This document shows positions 6,520 through 12,240 of a stretch of 12,240 nt of DNA, piece after piece (within the stretch, counting starts at the first letter, position 1; every line of letters begins with the position of its first letter). Origin of the DNA: CAYWTS01 sp964461265 (lineage in GTDB: Bacteria; Bacteroidota; Ignavibacteria; Tepidaquicellales; OLB5); the NCBI GenBank assembly GCA_964461265.1, contig CAYWTS010000052.1, positions 1 to 12,240 on the forward strand, written 5' to 3'. The position numbers were made by a program, and so were the translations under genes. Below the pieces are notes generated by a model. The model was not told where the DNA came from. It saw only the letters and a program-made list of their open reading frames with translations, and ran no database searches.

Positions 6520-7545
6520 TTAATATTTTTTACTTTTGATAAGAACTTTCTGAAATTTTTGAAGGTCTTCAAGCACTTTTCCTGCACCGCGTACAACTGC
6601 AGTTAATGGGTCTTCGGCAATGTGAACCGGTAAATTTGTCTCAAGTCTTATTCTTTCATCAAGACCTTTGAGCAATGCCCCGCCGCCGCTAAGCATAATA
6701 CCGCGGTCAAGTATATCGGAAGCAAGCTCAGGTGCTGTGCTCTCCAGTGCAACCTTAACAGCCCTGATTACCTGATTCACAGGCTCAGTTAATGCTTCAC
6801 GAATCTCTATTGAACTAACCTCTGTCATCTTGGGCAATCCCGATACAAGGTCTCTTCCTTTAACTTCAATAATAACTTCTTCTTTCAGAGGCATAACAGA
6901 ACCAACCTGGCATTTAATATCTTCTGCAGTTCGTTCACCAATTAAAATATTATAGTTCTTACGGAAATATTCAACTATAGCTATGTTTAGCTCATCACCT
7001 GCTACACGTATCGACTGGCTGTTTGGTATACCGGAAAGTGAGATAACAGCAATCTCGGTAGTTCCGCCGCCAATATCTATAATCATATTACCAACAGGAG
7101 ACGAAACGTCAAGACCGATACCGATAGCAGCAGCCATAGGTTCGGTAAGAAGGTAAACTTCTTTTGCGCCGGCATGTTCTGCCGAATCTCTGACCGCACG
7201 TTTTTCTACTTCCGTTATACCGCTTGGCACGCAAATCACAACACGGCTGCTGGGAAACACACTCGAATGTACTTTCTTTATAAATGCACGCAGCATTCCC
7301 TCGGCAATCTCGAAATCTGCAATTACGCCGTCACCCATAGGGCGGATTGTTTTTATACCCTTATGCGTCTTTTCGTGCATCTGTTTTGCTTCATGACCCA
7401 CTGCTATAATCTTTTTAGTGTTCTCATCGAATGCCACAATCGAAGGTTCATTCAGCATTATGCCCTTACCTTTAATGTAAATTAAAGTGTTTGCAGTTCC
7501 AAGGTCTATTGCTATATCGGTGGATAAAAATCCGAATAATCCCAT
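6520..7545 (-). CDS. mreB: Rod shape-determining actin homologue MreB
   Basis: ATP-binding cytoskeletal protein that forms membrane-attached antiparallel filaments orienting the elongasome. 341 aa, normal length. The N-terminal MGLFGFLS is an amphipathic/hydrophobic stretch suited to membrane insertion. Actin-fold signatures are intact: phosphate-1 loop DLGTANT at 14-20, the catalytic Glu135 region LLTEPMAAAIG at 132-142, phosphate-2 loop DIGGGTTE at 157-164, and adenosine motif LSGGGALLKGL at 285-295. ATG at 7545 has AGGAAG about 11 bases upstream. It is the first gene of the mre cluster, 141 bases downstream of purH. The intergenic region holds a candidate -7 element and a foldable leader, so the cluster likely has its own promoter. 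Confidence 0.98.
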   Translation of the reverse strand: MGLFGFLSTDIAIDLGTANTLIYIKGKGIMLNEPSIVAFDENTKKIIAVGHEAKQMHEKTHKGIKTIRPMGDGVIADFEIAEGMLRAFIKKVHSSVFPSSRVVICVPSGITEVEKRAVRDSAEHAGAKEVYLLTEPMAAAIGIGLDVSSPVGNMIIDIGGGTTEIAVISLSGIPNSQSIRVAGDELNIAIVEYFRKNYNILIGERTAEDIKCQVGSVMPLKEEVIIEVKGRDLVSGLPKMTEVSSIEIREALTEPVNQVIRAVKVALESTAPELASDILDRGIMLSGGGALLKGLDERIRLETNLPVHIAEDPLTAVVRGAGKVLEDLQKFQKVLIKSKKY

Positions 7546-7587
7546 TCTATAAATATCTTCCTATACTGATAATATAAATTTAATTGG

Positions 7588-7639
7588 CTTGCCTGTATCG
7601 AAGTACCCGGCTGCATCATGCAGGTTGGCAAGCAGGCAA
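7588..7639 (-). promoter_or_regulatory. Foldable leader of the mre cluster
   Basis: On the minus strand, TTGCCTG (7633-7639) can pair with CAGGCAA (7589-7595), and the adjacent CTTGCC (7627-7632) can instead pair with GGCAAG (7588-7593). Two 5' arms therefore compete for one 3' arm. Inside is a small perfect hairpin, CTGCA-TGA-TGCAG (7611-7623). The element lies between the candidate -7 box (7637-7644) and mreB, so part or all of it would form the 5' leader. It might instead act as the purH terminator, but no U run follows. Confidence 0.5.
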
Positions 7640-7644
7640 ATATA
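7637..7644 (-). promoter_or_regulatory. Candidate -7 element for the mre cluster (TATATTTG)
   Basis: A perfect TANNTTTG match on the minus strand, about 92 bases upstream of the mreB ATG. No TTG lies 20 bases further up, so the call is weaker than those for lpdA, purN and rpmE. The start of transcription would be near 7631. Confidence 0.4.
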
Positions 7645-7686
7645 ATGTTTTATTTAATTAATATTAGGTTACACACAGTTACACTC

Positions 7687-9216
7687 TTAGTGCCTGAAAT
7701 GCCTGATACCTGTAAAAACCATCGCAAGTCCGTATTCGTTTGCAGCTTTAATTACTTCATCATCACGCACCGAGCCGCCGGGCTGTATTACACTTGATGC
7801 TCCTGCCTTCGCAGCTTCTATAACACCATCAGGGAACGGGAAGAATGCATCTGAAGCTACTGCAGAATTTTTTAGGTCTAAACCGAACTTCCTTGCCCGT
7901 TCGACTGCAATATGAGATGAATCTACTCTTGATGGCTGACCACCTCCTATCCCCAGTGTTTTCAGTTCTTTAGCATAGACTACTGAGTTCGATTTTACGT
8001 GCTTGGCTACTTTCATAGCAAACTCAAGGTCGTTCAACTCAGCTTCAGTCGGTTTACGTTTGGTTACACATTCGATTTTATTCCTGTCTAATATAATTTC
8101 ATCTTCATTCTGCATTAATATACCGCCTACAATCGACCTGAACCGTTTGGCTTTATTCAATGAATTTTTTCTGAAACTTACAAGACGGCGGTTCTTCTTT
8201 TTTGTCAGAATTACAAGAGCATCTGACGAAAATTCCGGAGCAAGTATTATTTCAGAGAATATTTTATCCATTTCCGAGGCAGCATCCGCTTCAAGCCGTT
8301 CATTCGTAATAATTATACCTCCAAATGCAGATACCGGATCTGTGGATAGAGCCTCCAGGTATGCTTGCTTAATATCTGTATGCGAACATACTCCGCACGG
8401 ATTTGTATGCTTAATAATTGCACATACTGGCTTATCAAATTCATTTATTAAATTATACGCTGAATCTATATCCAGTATATTGTTGTAAGACAGTTCTTTT
8501 CCGTGTAAAACTTTAAATATATCATCAAATCCGTTATCCTGATAAATCAATAGTTCTGCATTCTGGTGGGGGTTCTCGCCATATCGTAATTTCCTTGTAT
8601 CTGATATGTTAGCTTCAAGCTTTTGAAGTGATTTACCTTCAAGGTTTAAGAAATAATCGGAAATGCTTTTATCATACGACGAAATGTAATCGAATGCCTC
8701 GGAGGCAAGCTTCATATTGAAATCGGAACTGAATTCATCTTTCACCAGTGTGTCGGTAAAAGAATTATATTGCACCGGTGAAACAATTACTCTGACATTA
8801 ATAAAATTTTTAGCAGCAGCACGAATAAGTGCCACACCACCAATATCAATCTGTTCAATAGCCTCTTCCAGGGTGCAGCTGGCTTTATTTATTGTTTCCT
8901 GAAAAGGATACAGATTAACTACTACTAAATCGAATGGTTTGATGTGGTTTCTTTCAAGCTGATTAATATGTTCGGGATTAGTTCTATCTGCAAGTATACC
9001 GCCTAAAATTACAGGATGAAGTGTTTTGACCCTTCCGCCAAGTATTTCAGGAAATTTTACAAGTTCCTCGATAGTTGCGAGTTTTATCCCGTTATCCTTT
9101 AAAAGCTTTGCTGTCCCGCTGGTTGATACAATCTCGTAACCGTGCTGTGTGAGTGTTCTGACAAATTCTACAATTCCGTTTTTGTCATATACACTGATTA
9201 GTGCTCTTTTAATCAA
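7687..9216 (-). CDS. purH: Bifunctional AICAR formyltransferase / IMP cyclohydrolase
   Basis: Catalyses the last two steps of purine synthesis, AICAR to FAICAR to IMP, in the cytoplasm. 509 aa, the usual size. The N-terminal cyclohydrolase (MGS-like) domain, about 1-195, shows ALISVYDKNGIVEF, STSGTAKLL at 31-39 and GGRVKTLHP at 60-68. The formyltransferase domain shows RYGENPHQ at 211-218, the catalytic K269-H270 in IIKHTNPCG, DPVSAFGG at 293-300 and GIGGGQPSRVDS at 422-433, ending RHFRH. The start is TTG (9214-9216), overlapping the purN stop as TTGA with AAAGG ten bases upstream inside purN, indicating coupled translation. Gene order purN-purH then mreB places nucleotide synthesis directly upstream of the wall-elongation cluster. 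Confidence 0.98.
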   Translation of the reverse strand: MIKRALISVYDKNGIVEFVRTLTQHGYEIVSTSGTAKLLKDNGIKLATIEELVKFPEILGGRVKTLHPVILGGILADRTNPEHINQLERNHIKPFDLVVVNLYPFQETINKASCTLEEAIEQIDIGGVALIRAAAKNFINVRVIVSPVQYNSFTDTLVKDEFSSDFNMKLASEAFDYISSYDKSISDYFLNLEGKSLQKLEANISDTRKLRYGENPHQNAELLIYQDNGFDDIFKVLHGKELSYNNILDIDSAYNLINEFDKPVCAIIKHTNPCGVCSHTDIKQAYLEALSTDPVSAFGGIIITNERLEADAASEMDKIFSEIILAPEFSSDALVILTKKKNRRLVSFRKNSLNKAKRFRSIVGGILMQNEDEIILDRNKIECVTKRKPTEAELNDLEFAMKVAKHVKSNSVVYAKELKTLGIGGGQPSRVDSSHIAVERARKFGLDLKNSAVASDAFFPFPDGVIEAAKAGASSVIQPGGSVRDDEVIKAANEYGLAMVFTGIRHFRH

Positions 9217-9827
9217 GTGAAAAAAACCTTTCTGCCTACAATATTAAATTTTTTTGATTCGAACAATTTTACAGACTCCATCATTAACTTGTTTTCAATC
9301 TTAAGTATTTTGGTACGGAGTGAAAGGGGGGTTTCATTATCATTAACTTTTACCGGCTGCTGTAGAACAATAGCACCATGGTCATAAACCTCATCTACAA
9401 GATGCACCGTAGCTCCTGAAATTTTGCAGCCGTAATTTAATACCTCTTCATGAACTTTTAATCCGTAATAACCCTGTCCGCAAAAAGACGGTATTAGTGC
9501 AGGGTGAACGTTCAGTATCCTGTTTCTGTATGCAGCAACAACTTCAACCGGAAGCAGCTTCATATAACCGGCAAGAATAATAAGGTTAATTTTACTGGAT
9601 TTCAGGACATCCAATAATTTTTCAGTAAACAATTGATAATCGGAAAATTGTTTTTGTGAAATGTGGAGTGCTTTTATGCCTTTTTTTCGTGCAAACTCAA
9701 TTGCTCCGGAAGCGGAATTGTTACTAATAACCAGGCGAATTTTAGATTTTATTTTACCTAATTTGTGAGCTTTATAAAGATATTTCAGGTTGGAGCCTTT
9801 ACCGGAGGCAAAAATACATAAATTCAA
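9213..9827 (-). CDS. purN: Phosphoribosylglycinamide (GAR) formyltransferase
   Basis: Transfers a formyl group from 10-formyl-tetrahydrofolate to GAR in de novo purine synthesis. 204 aa, close to the usual length. The Rossmann-type N terminus has FASGKGSNL (6-14) for phosphate binding. Catalytic residues are N106, H108 (NVHPALIPSF) and D145 (HLVDEVYDHG), the expected Asn-His-Asp set; GATVH at 138-142 is also typical. The start is TTG (9825-9827) with a good AAAGGA seven bases upstream; an ATG a few bases inside is out of frame. It is the first gene of the purN-purH unit and divergent from rpmE. Its promoter is at 9850-9880, giving a short leader of about 17 nt. Confidence 0.97.
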   Translation of the reverse strand: MNLCIFASGKGSNLKYLYKAHKLGKIKSKIRLVISNNSASGAIEFARKKGIKALHISQKQFSDYQLFTEKLLDVLKSSKINLIILAGYMKLLPVEVVAAYRNRILNVHPALIPSFCGQGYYGLKVHEEVLNYGCKISGATVHLVDEVYDHGAIVLQQPVKVNDNETPLSLRTKILKIENKLMMESVKLFESKKFNIVGRKVFFT

Positions 9828-9834
9828 TTCAAAA

Positions 9835-9840
9835 TCCTTT
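9835..9840 (-). promoter_or_regulatory. Ribosome-binding site deciding the purN TTG start
   Basis: AAAGGA lies seven bases upstream of TTG 9827. Together with the FASGKGSNL alignment this fixes a TTG start; no ATG or GTG is available in frame. Confidence 0.65.
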
Positions 9841-9845
9841 AAAAC

Positions 9846-9864
9846 TATGCAAAATTATGCAAAA
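9846..9864 (+). repeat. Direct repeat TATGCAAAA x2, 10-bp period, over the purN -7 box
   Basis: TATGCAAAA occurs at 9846-9854 and 9856-9864, one helical turn apart. The pair covers the -7 element of purN (9850-9857) and its flanks. This could be an operator; no regulator is known. Confidence 0.4.
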
Positions 9865-9880
9865 AAGTGCGTATAGTCAA
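9850..9880 (-). promoter_or_regulatory. Bacteroidetes-type promoter of purN-purH (ATTG-N20-TAATTTTG)
   Basis: On the minus strand, TTG (9878-9880, preceded by A) is followed by exactly 20 bases and then TAATTTTG (9850-9857), a full TANNTTTG match. The predicted start near 9844 places the purN ribosome-binding site at once downstream. The geometry is identical to the lpdA and rpmE promoters. Confidence 0.6.
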
Positions 9881-9888
9881 TTATGAAA

Positions 9889-9919
9889 TTGAAAACAAAC
9901 AGTGTAATTTTTATATTTG
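9889..9919 (+). promoter_or_regulatory. Bacteroidetes-type promoter of rpmE (ATTG-N20-TATATTTG)
   Basis: TTG (9889-9891, preceded by A) is followed by exactly 20 bases and then TATATTTG (9912-9919). Transcription would start near 9926, leaving a leader of about 57 nt. Its -33 element is only 8 bases from that of the divergent purN promoter. Confidence 0.6.
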
Positions 9920-9982
9920 TTTTTCTTTTTTGAAAATAAATTTTAATAGCGATATTCATATTCCAGGAAGGAATTTAACAAG

Positions 9983-10216
9983 ATGAAACAGGGTATTCAC
10001 CCCAAATATATGAAATGTGAAGTTATTTGCAACTGCGGGGAAAACCGCGGGGTTTTATTTACGACCCGTTCAACCGTTCCACAGATAAAAGTTGAAATTT
10101 GTTCGCTTTGCCATCCATATTTTACAGGAAAACAGAAATTAGTTGATACTGCCGGGCGTGTGGAGAAATTCATGAAAAAATACGCCAAAAAAATAAAAAC
10201 AGAAACAACTGCATAA
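9983..10216 (+). CDS. rpmE: 50S ribosomal protein L31, zinc-binding (C+) type
   Basis: Component of the large ribosomal subunit that helps bridge to the small subunit. 77 aa. MKQGIHPKY is the family's standard start. The four zinc ligands of the C+ form are present: C16 and C18 (CNC), then C40 and C43 (CSLC), followed by HPYFTGKQK and VDTAGRVEKF, typical of bacterial L31, and a lysine-rich tail. Keeping the zinc site marks this as the zinc-replete form, not the zinc-independent paralogue made under zinc limitation. AGGAAGG (9965-9971) lies 11 bases upstream of the ATG. It stands alone, divergent from purN and followed by a palindromic element. Confidence 0.97.
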   Translation: MKQGIHPKYMKCEVICNCGENRGVLFTTRSTVPQIKVEICSLCHPYFTGKQKLVDTAGRVEKFMKKYAKKIKTETTA

Positions 10217-10244
10217 TTTTCATCAGGTTTTTATAAACAAATTC

Positions 10245-10317
10245 TGTAGGGCACGATCGCTGAGCGTGCCATTTTAGTTAAGTGAATAACGGATTACACG
10301 GCGGTAAAATCCCTACA
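10245..10317 (+). repeat. Palindromic intergenic element with nested hairpin
   Basis: The outer arms TGTAGGG (10245-10251) and CCCTACA (10311-10317) are exact inverse complements. The arms extend: TGTAGGG plus ATTTTA on one side matches the reverse of TAAAATCCCTACA on the other, but the left arm is interrupted by a separate hairpin GGCACG-N9-CGTGCC (10250-10270). The rest of the 142-base rpmE-glmU spacer contains no ORF. The inner hairpin, followed by ATTTTAGTTA, could act as a weak rpmE terminator. The overall shape resembles a REP- or MITE-like unit. Confidence 0.5.
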
Positions 10318-10323
10318 AAAACG

Positions 10324-10331
10324 TATATTTG
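10324..10331 (+). promoter_or_regulatory. Candidate -7 element for the GlmU-like gene (TATATTTG)
   Basis: A perfect TANNTTTG match 27 bases upstream of the ATG. No TTG lies 20 bases before it, so this is a half match. The leader would be short, around 20 nt, without a Shine-Dalgarno. Confidence 0.4.
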
Positions 10332-10358
10332 ATTATTTAAAATTCACACTACCCACTA

Positions 10359-11648
10359 ATGAGAATTTGCCTTTTCGAGGATAATAAAACACTCAACCTG
10401 TTGCCTCTTAATTACCTGCGTCATACTTCCGAAATAATTTGCGGCGCCGAAACACTCAGCAAGAAATTTAGAAACATAATACCAGGCAAAATTGATATCG
10501 GCCTGCACTCACTGGCATTCAGGAAAAATCTTGTTTCCGAAAATTTATACGGAATAAACGTAAACCGCTTTGAAAATGACGACTACCTGTTTCTGAATTC
10601 AAGAGTAATATTTACTAAAAAGGCAGTGCATGAACTTATAGATAAAAAAGATTTATTCGGCAACAGTTACATTGTAAATGATAATTCGATAATAGCTTGT
10701 TATGTACCTAAGGATAAAATATCTTTAATAGGAGAACTGATAAATACCGAGCAGAATTTTCTGAACGAAGAATTGCTTGATAAAGCAGGATTAAAACCTG
10801 CTGACTCTCAGACTCTGAGCTTTCAAAACATACCGGAATTAAATATAATAAATTACCAATTCGATTTGATTAAGCTGCTTGATACCGAACTTGAAAACGA
10901 TTTAAACCGGCTGTTCAAAAAGAACAAAACCAAAAGAAGAAAAACCTCCGCTGTACTGATTAATAAAAAAGATATAATCATCTCACATTCTGCAAATGTA
11001 ATACCCGGTGTTGTTATAGATGCATCAGCCGGTAAGGTTTACATTGGCGATGATGTTATAATCGAGCCATTTACATACATAAAAGGACCTGTATATATTG
11101 GCAATAACTCTACAATCCGTGCAGGTTCCCAGCTTTACGGACCCTTATTCATCGGTAATAATTGCAAAACATCGGGTGAAATTATCAGTTCCGTTCTTAT
11201 GCCATACGTCAATAAACAGCACTACGGCTTCATTGGTCACTCATACCTCTGCAGCTGGGTGAACCTTGGTGCAGGAACATCAACAAGTAACCTGAAGAAT
11301 AATTACTCAACTGTAAAGGTATTGTGGAACAACAAAGAAACTGATACAAAAAGTATTTTCCTTGGCAGTATTATCGGAGATTTTACAAAAACGGGTATAA
11401 ATACGATGCTAAATACAGGAAGCATCATAGGTATATCAAGTAATGTAATTGGAAGCGGATTTCAGGATAAGTTTATCAGGTCATTCCGGTGGGTATTAAC
11501 AGGCAGGAAAGAGCATACGGTTTATGAAATTAATAAAGCTTTAGAAACAGCAAAAATCTCTATGGAAAGAAGAAATAAAATTTTGACCGGCTCGTACAAA
11601 GAAACTATGCAGTATATCTTTACTAACAGAGATAAACTTCCGATATAA
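10359..11648 (+). CDS. GlmU-like sugar-phosphate nucleotidyltransferase / acetyltransferase (Bacteroidetes type)
   Basis: Probably makes UDP-GlcNAc from glucosamine-1-phosphate, acting as the alternative GlmU found in Bacteroidota-like bacteria. 429 aa. The N-terminal part (1-about 190) begins MRICLFEDNKTLNLLPLNYL and has RHTSEIICG at 21-29, which corresponds to the family's RPxxExRxG variant of the nucleotidyltransferase signature. The C-terminal part (about 205-375) is a left-handed beta helix: hexapeptide turns such as VYIGDD, VYIGNN, STIRAG and LFIGNN, then HYGFIGHSYLCSWVNLGAG at 288-306, where the candidate acetyl-transfer His residues lie. A helical tail follows. ATG 10359 has no Shine-Dalgarno. 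Substrate specificity is inferred from the family; another sugar-1-phosphate is possible. It would feed the peptidoglycan pathway served by the mre cluster nearby. Confidence 0.85.
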   Translation: MRICLFEDNKTLNLLPLNYLRHTSEIICGAETLSKKFRNIIPGKIDIGLHSLAFRKNLVSENLYGINVNRFENDDYLFLNSRVIFTKKAVHELIDKKDLFGNSYIVNDNSIIACYVPKDKISLIGELINTEQNFLNEELLDKAGLKPADSQTLSFQNIPELNIINYQFDLIKLLDTELENDLNRLFKKNKTKRRKTSAVLINKKDIIISHSANVIPGVVIDASAGKVYIGDDVIIEPFTYIKGPVYIGNNSTIRAGSQLYGPLFIGNNCKTSGEIISSVLMPYVNKQHYGFIGHSYLCSWVNLGAGTSTSNLKNNYSTVKVLWNNKETDTKSIFLGSIIGDFTKTGINTMLNTGSIIGISSNVIGSGFQDKFIRSFRWVLTGRKEHTVYEINKALETAKISMERRNKILTGSYKETMQYIFTNRDKLPI

Positions 11649-11661
11649 TATTCTTTTAGCA

Positions 11662-11741
11662 CACAGAATACACCGTTTTATTGGATTTACACAAATTTTT
11701 ATTAAAACTTTTTGTATCTGTGTGAATCCGTTGTATCCGTG
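11662..11741 (+). repeat. Long imperfect palindrome downstream of the GlmU-like gene
   Basis: The inner stem GGATTTACACA (11683-11693) pairs with TGTGTGAATCC (11719-11729) over 11 bp with one G-U pair and a 25-base loop. The outer arms CACAGAATACACCG (11662-11675) and CGTTGTATCCGTG (11729-11741) pair imperfectly, making a roughly 80-base hairpin. The right arm is a run of related units (ATCTGTGTGA, ATCCGTTGT, ATCCGTGAA), like the ATCCGTGTAATCCGTG-type intergenic repeats seen in many environmental genomes. It may terminate the upstream transcript, but no U run follows. Confidence 0.5.
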
Positions 11742-11797
11742 AAGTCTGCGCACCAAATATTAATACACAGTTTTATAAAGTATCATAAACAGTTTGA

Positions 11798-12240
11798 ATG
11801 CAATTCTCAACACAAACACTCGAACTTTACAACCAGATAAAAACCTTCTCCAAAAACAAAATCAAAAACGAAGACGACCTTTGTTTTCTCATAGAACTTT
11901 CAAATACTCAAAGCCAGCATTCTGTATTCAACGAAATTACCTTTTATGCTAAATACCTTAATGGTTTAACAAAAATACTGCAAAGCGGACAAATCGGCAG
12001 TTTACGCAGCAGTGACTTACAGCAGGTGAAAACCGAAGAAACCCTACTGAAAATTAAAGGTGAATATACCGGTCATTTAAAAAAACTAATTAACCTCCTT
12101 GAACAATACATTTCAGGTACAAATCCTGAACAGGCTGAAAAATTCAAAAAAAAATATCTTGGTATTAAAATGCAAACGCTGCGAAACCTCAACTCATTGA
12201 TATATGATTTGACGTGGGTGAAGAACCATTCAAATAAGTT
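11798..12240 (+). CDS. Unrecognised protein, 3' end outside the window
   Basis: The open frame from ATG 11798 runs 147 codons to the window edge without a stop. It starts MQFSTQTLELYNQIKTFSKN. I do not recognise a family. The visible part is hydrophilic, rich in Lys, Asn, Gln, Leu and Thr, and looks mostly helical: segments around residues 4-20, 24-36, 42-62, 73-105 and 109-142, with heptad-like leucines in HLKKLINLLEQYI. There is no signal peptide or membrane segment, so it is probably cytoplasmic. Codon use resembles its neighbours. No Shine-Dalgarno is seen (CAGTTTGA precedes the ATG). It follows the GlmU-like gene by 149 bases on the same strand, with a palindrome between. Confidence 0.7.
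   Translation, partial: MQFSTQTLELYNQIKTFSKNKIKNEDDLCFLIELSNTQSQHSVFNEITFYAKYLNGLTKILQSGQIGSLRSSDLQQVKTEETLLKIKGEYTGHLKKLINLLEQYISGTNPEQAEKFKKKYLGIKMQTLRNLNSLIYDLTWVKNHSNK

Noticed and set aside
7174..7485. 103-codon plus-strand open frame opposite mreB
   Set aside because: It is antisense to the most conserved part of mreB and has no start signal or recognisable product.
8003..8488. 161-codon plus-strand open frame opposite purH
   Set aside because: It lies wholly inside the strongly supported purH gene, its protein is low-complexity Ser/Ile/Phe-rich, and it has no ribosome-binding site or family resemblance.
9828..9982. Purine or zinc riboswitch in the purN-rpmE spacer
   Set aside because: The purN leader would be only about 17 nt and the rpmE leader about 57 nt, AT-rich and without a recognisable aptamer.
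11541..11756. 71-codon minus-strand frame at the end of the GlmU-like gene
   Set aside because: It runs from the palindrome into the antisense of the coding region and has no credible start signal or domain.
1..12240. A novel defence, secretion or biosynthetic system
   Set aside because: All well-resolved genes are core metabolism, wall elongation or ribosome genes; the only unknowns are one truncated hydrophilic protein and one secreted protein, which do not form a system.

Overview
This 12.2 kb window is an AT-rich bacterial chromosome segment made almost entirely of core genes. Gene content and promoter style point to the Bacteroidota/Chlorobiota/Ignavibacteriota assemblage. The evidence is an alternative Bacteroidetes-type GlmU-like enzyme, weak or absent Shine-Dalgarno sites before several genes, and promoters of the form ATTG-N20-TANNTTTG. 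The exact phylum is an inference. The sequence is a scaffold: a 100-N gap sits at 1842-1941, which suggests a draft or metagenome assembly.

Layout. The start of lpdA (E3 of 2-oxoacid dehydrogenases) runs off the left edge on the minus strand. A divergent plus-strand gene for a small secreted beta-barrel-like protein follows; its signal peptide has no usable in-frame start. It meets pyrF (minus, UMP synthesis) tail to tail with a 9-base overlap. Between pyrF and rodA lies a decayed four-helix-bundle gene, broken by the N gap and flanked by inverted copies of TTATTGAACATTGA. From 9827 down to 2112, all on the minus strand, come purN-purH (purine synthesis) and the complete elongasome cluster mreB-mreC-mreD-mrdA(PBP2)-rodA. 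On the plus strand follow rpmE (ribosomal protein L31), the GlmU-like gene, and an unrecognised gene cut by the right edge.

How the genes work together. mreB, mreC, mreD, mrdA and rodA encode the rod-shape wall-synthesis machine: cytoskeletal filament, membrane linkers, transpeptidase and SEDS glycosyltransferase. The GlmU-like enzyme would supply the UDP-GlcNAc precursor. purN, purH and pyrF make the nucleotides. The mre cluster has its own candidate promoter, a folded leader and a hairpin between mreB and mreC. purN and rpmE appear to fire from back-to-back promoters whose -33 elements are only 8 bp apart.

I see no CRISPR array, transposase, defence system, tRNA, rRNA or secondary-metabolite locus. 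The points worth a second look are the collapsed gap over the four-helix-bundle remnant, the apparent frameshift in the secreted-protein gene, the uniform promoter architecture, the frequent TTG starts, and two long palindromic elements flanking the GlmU-like gene.
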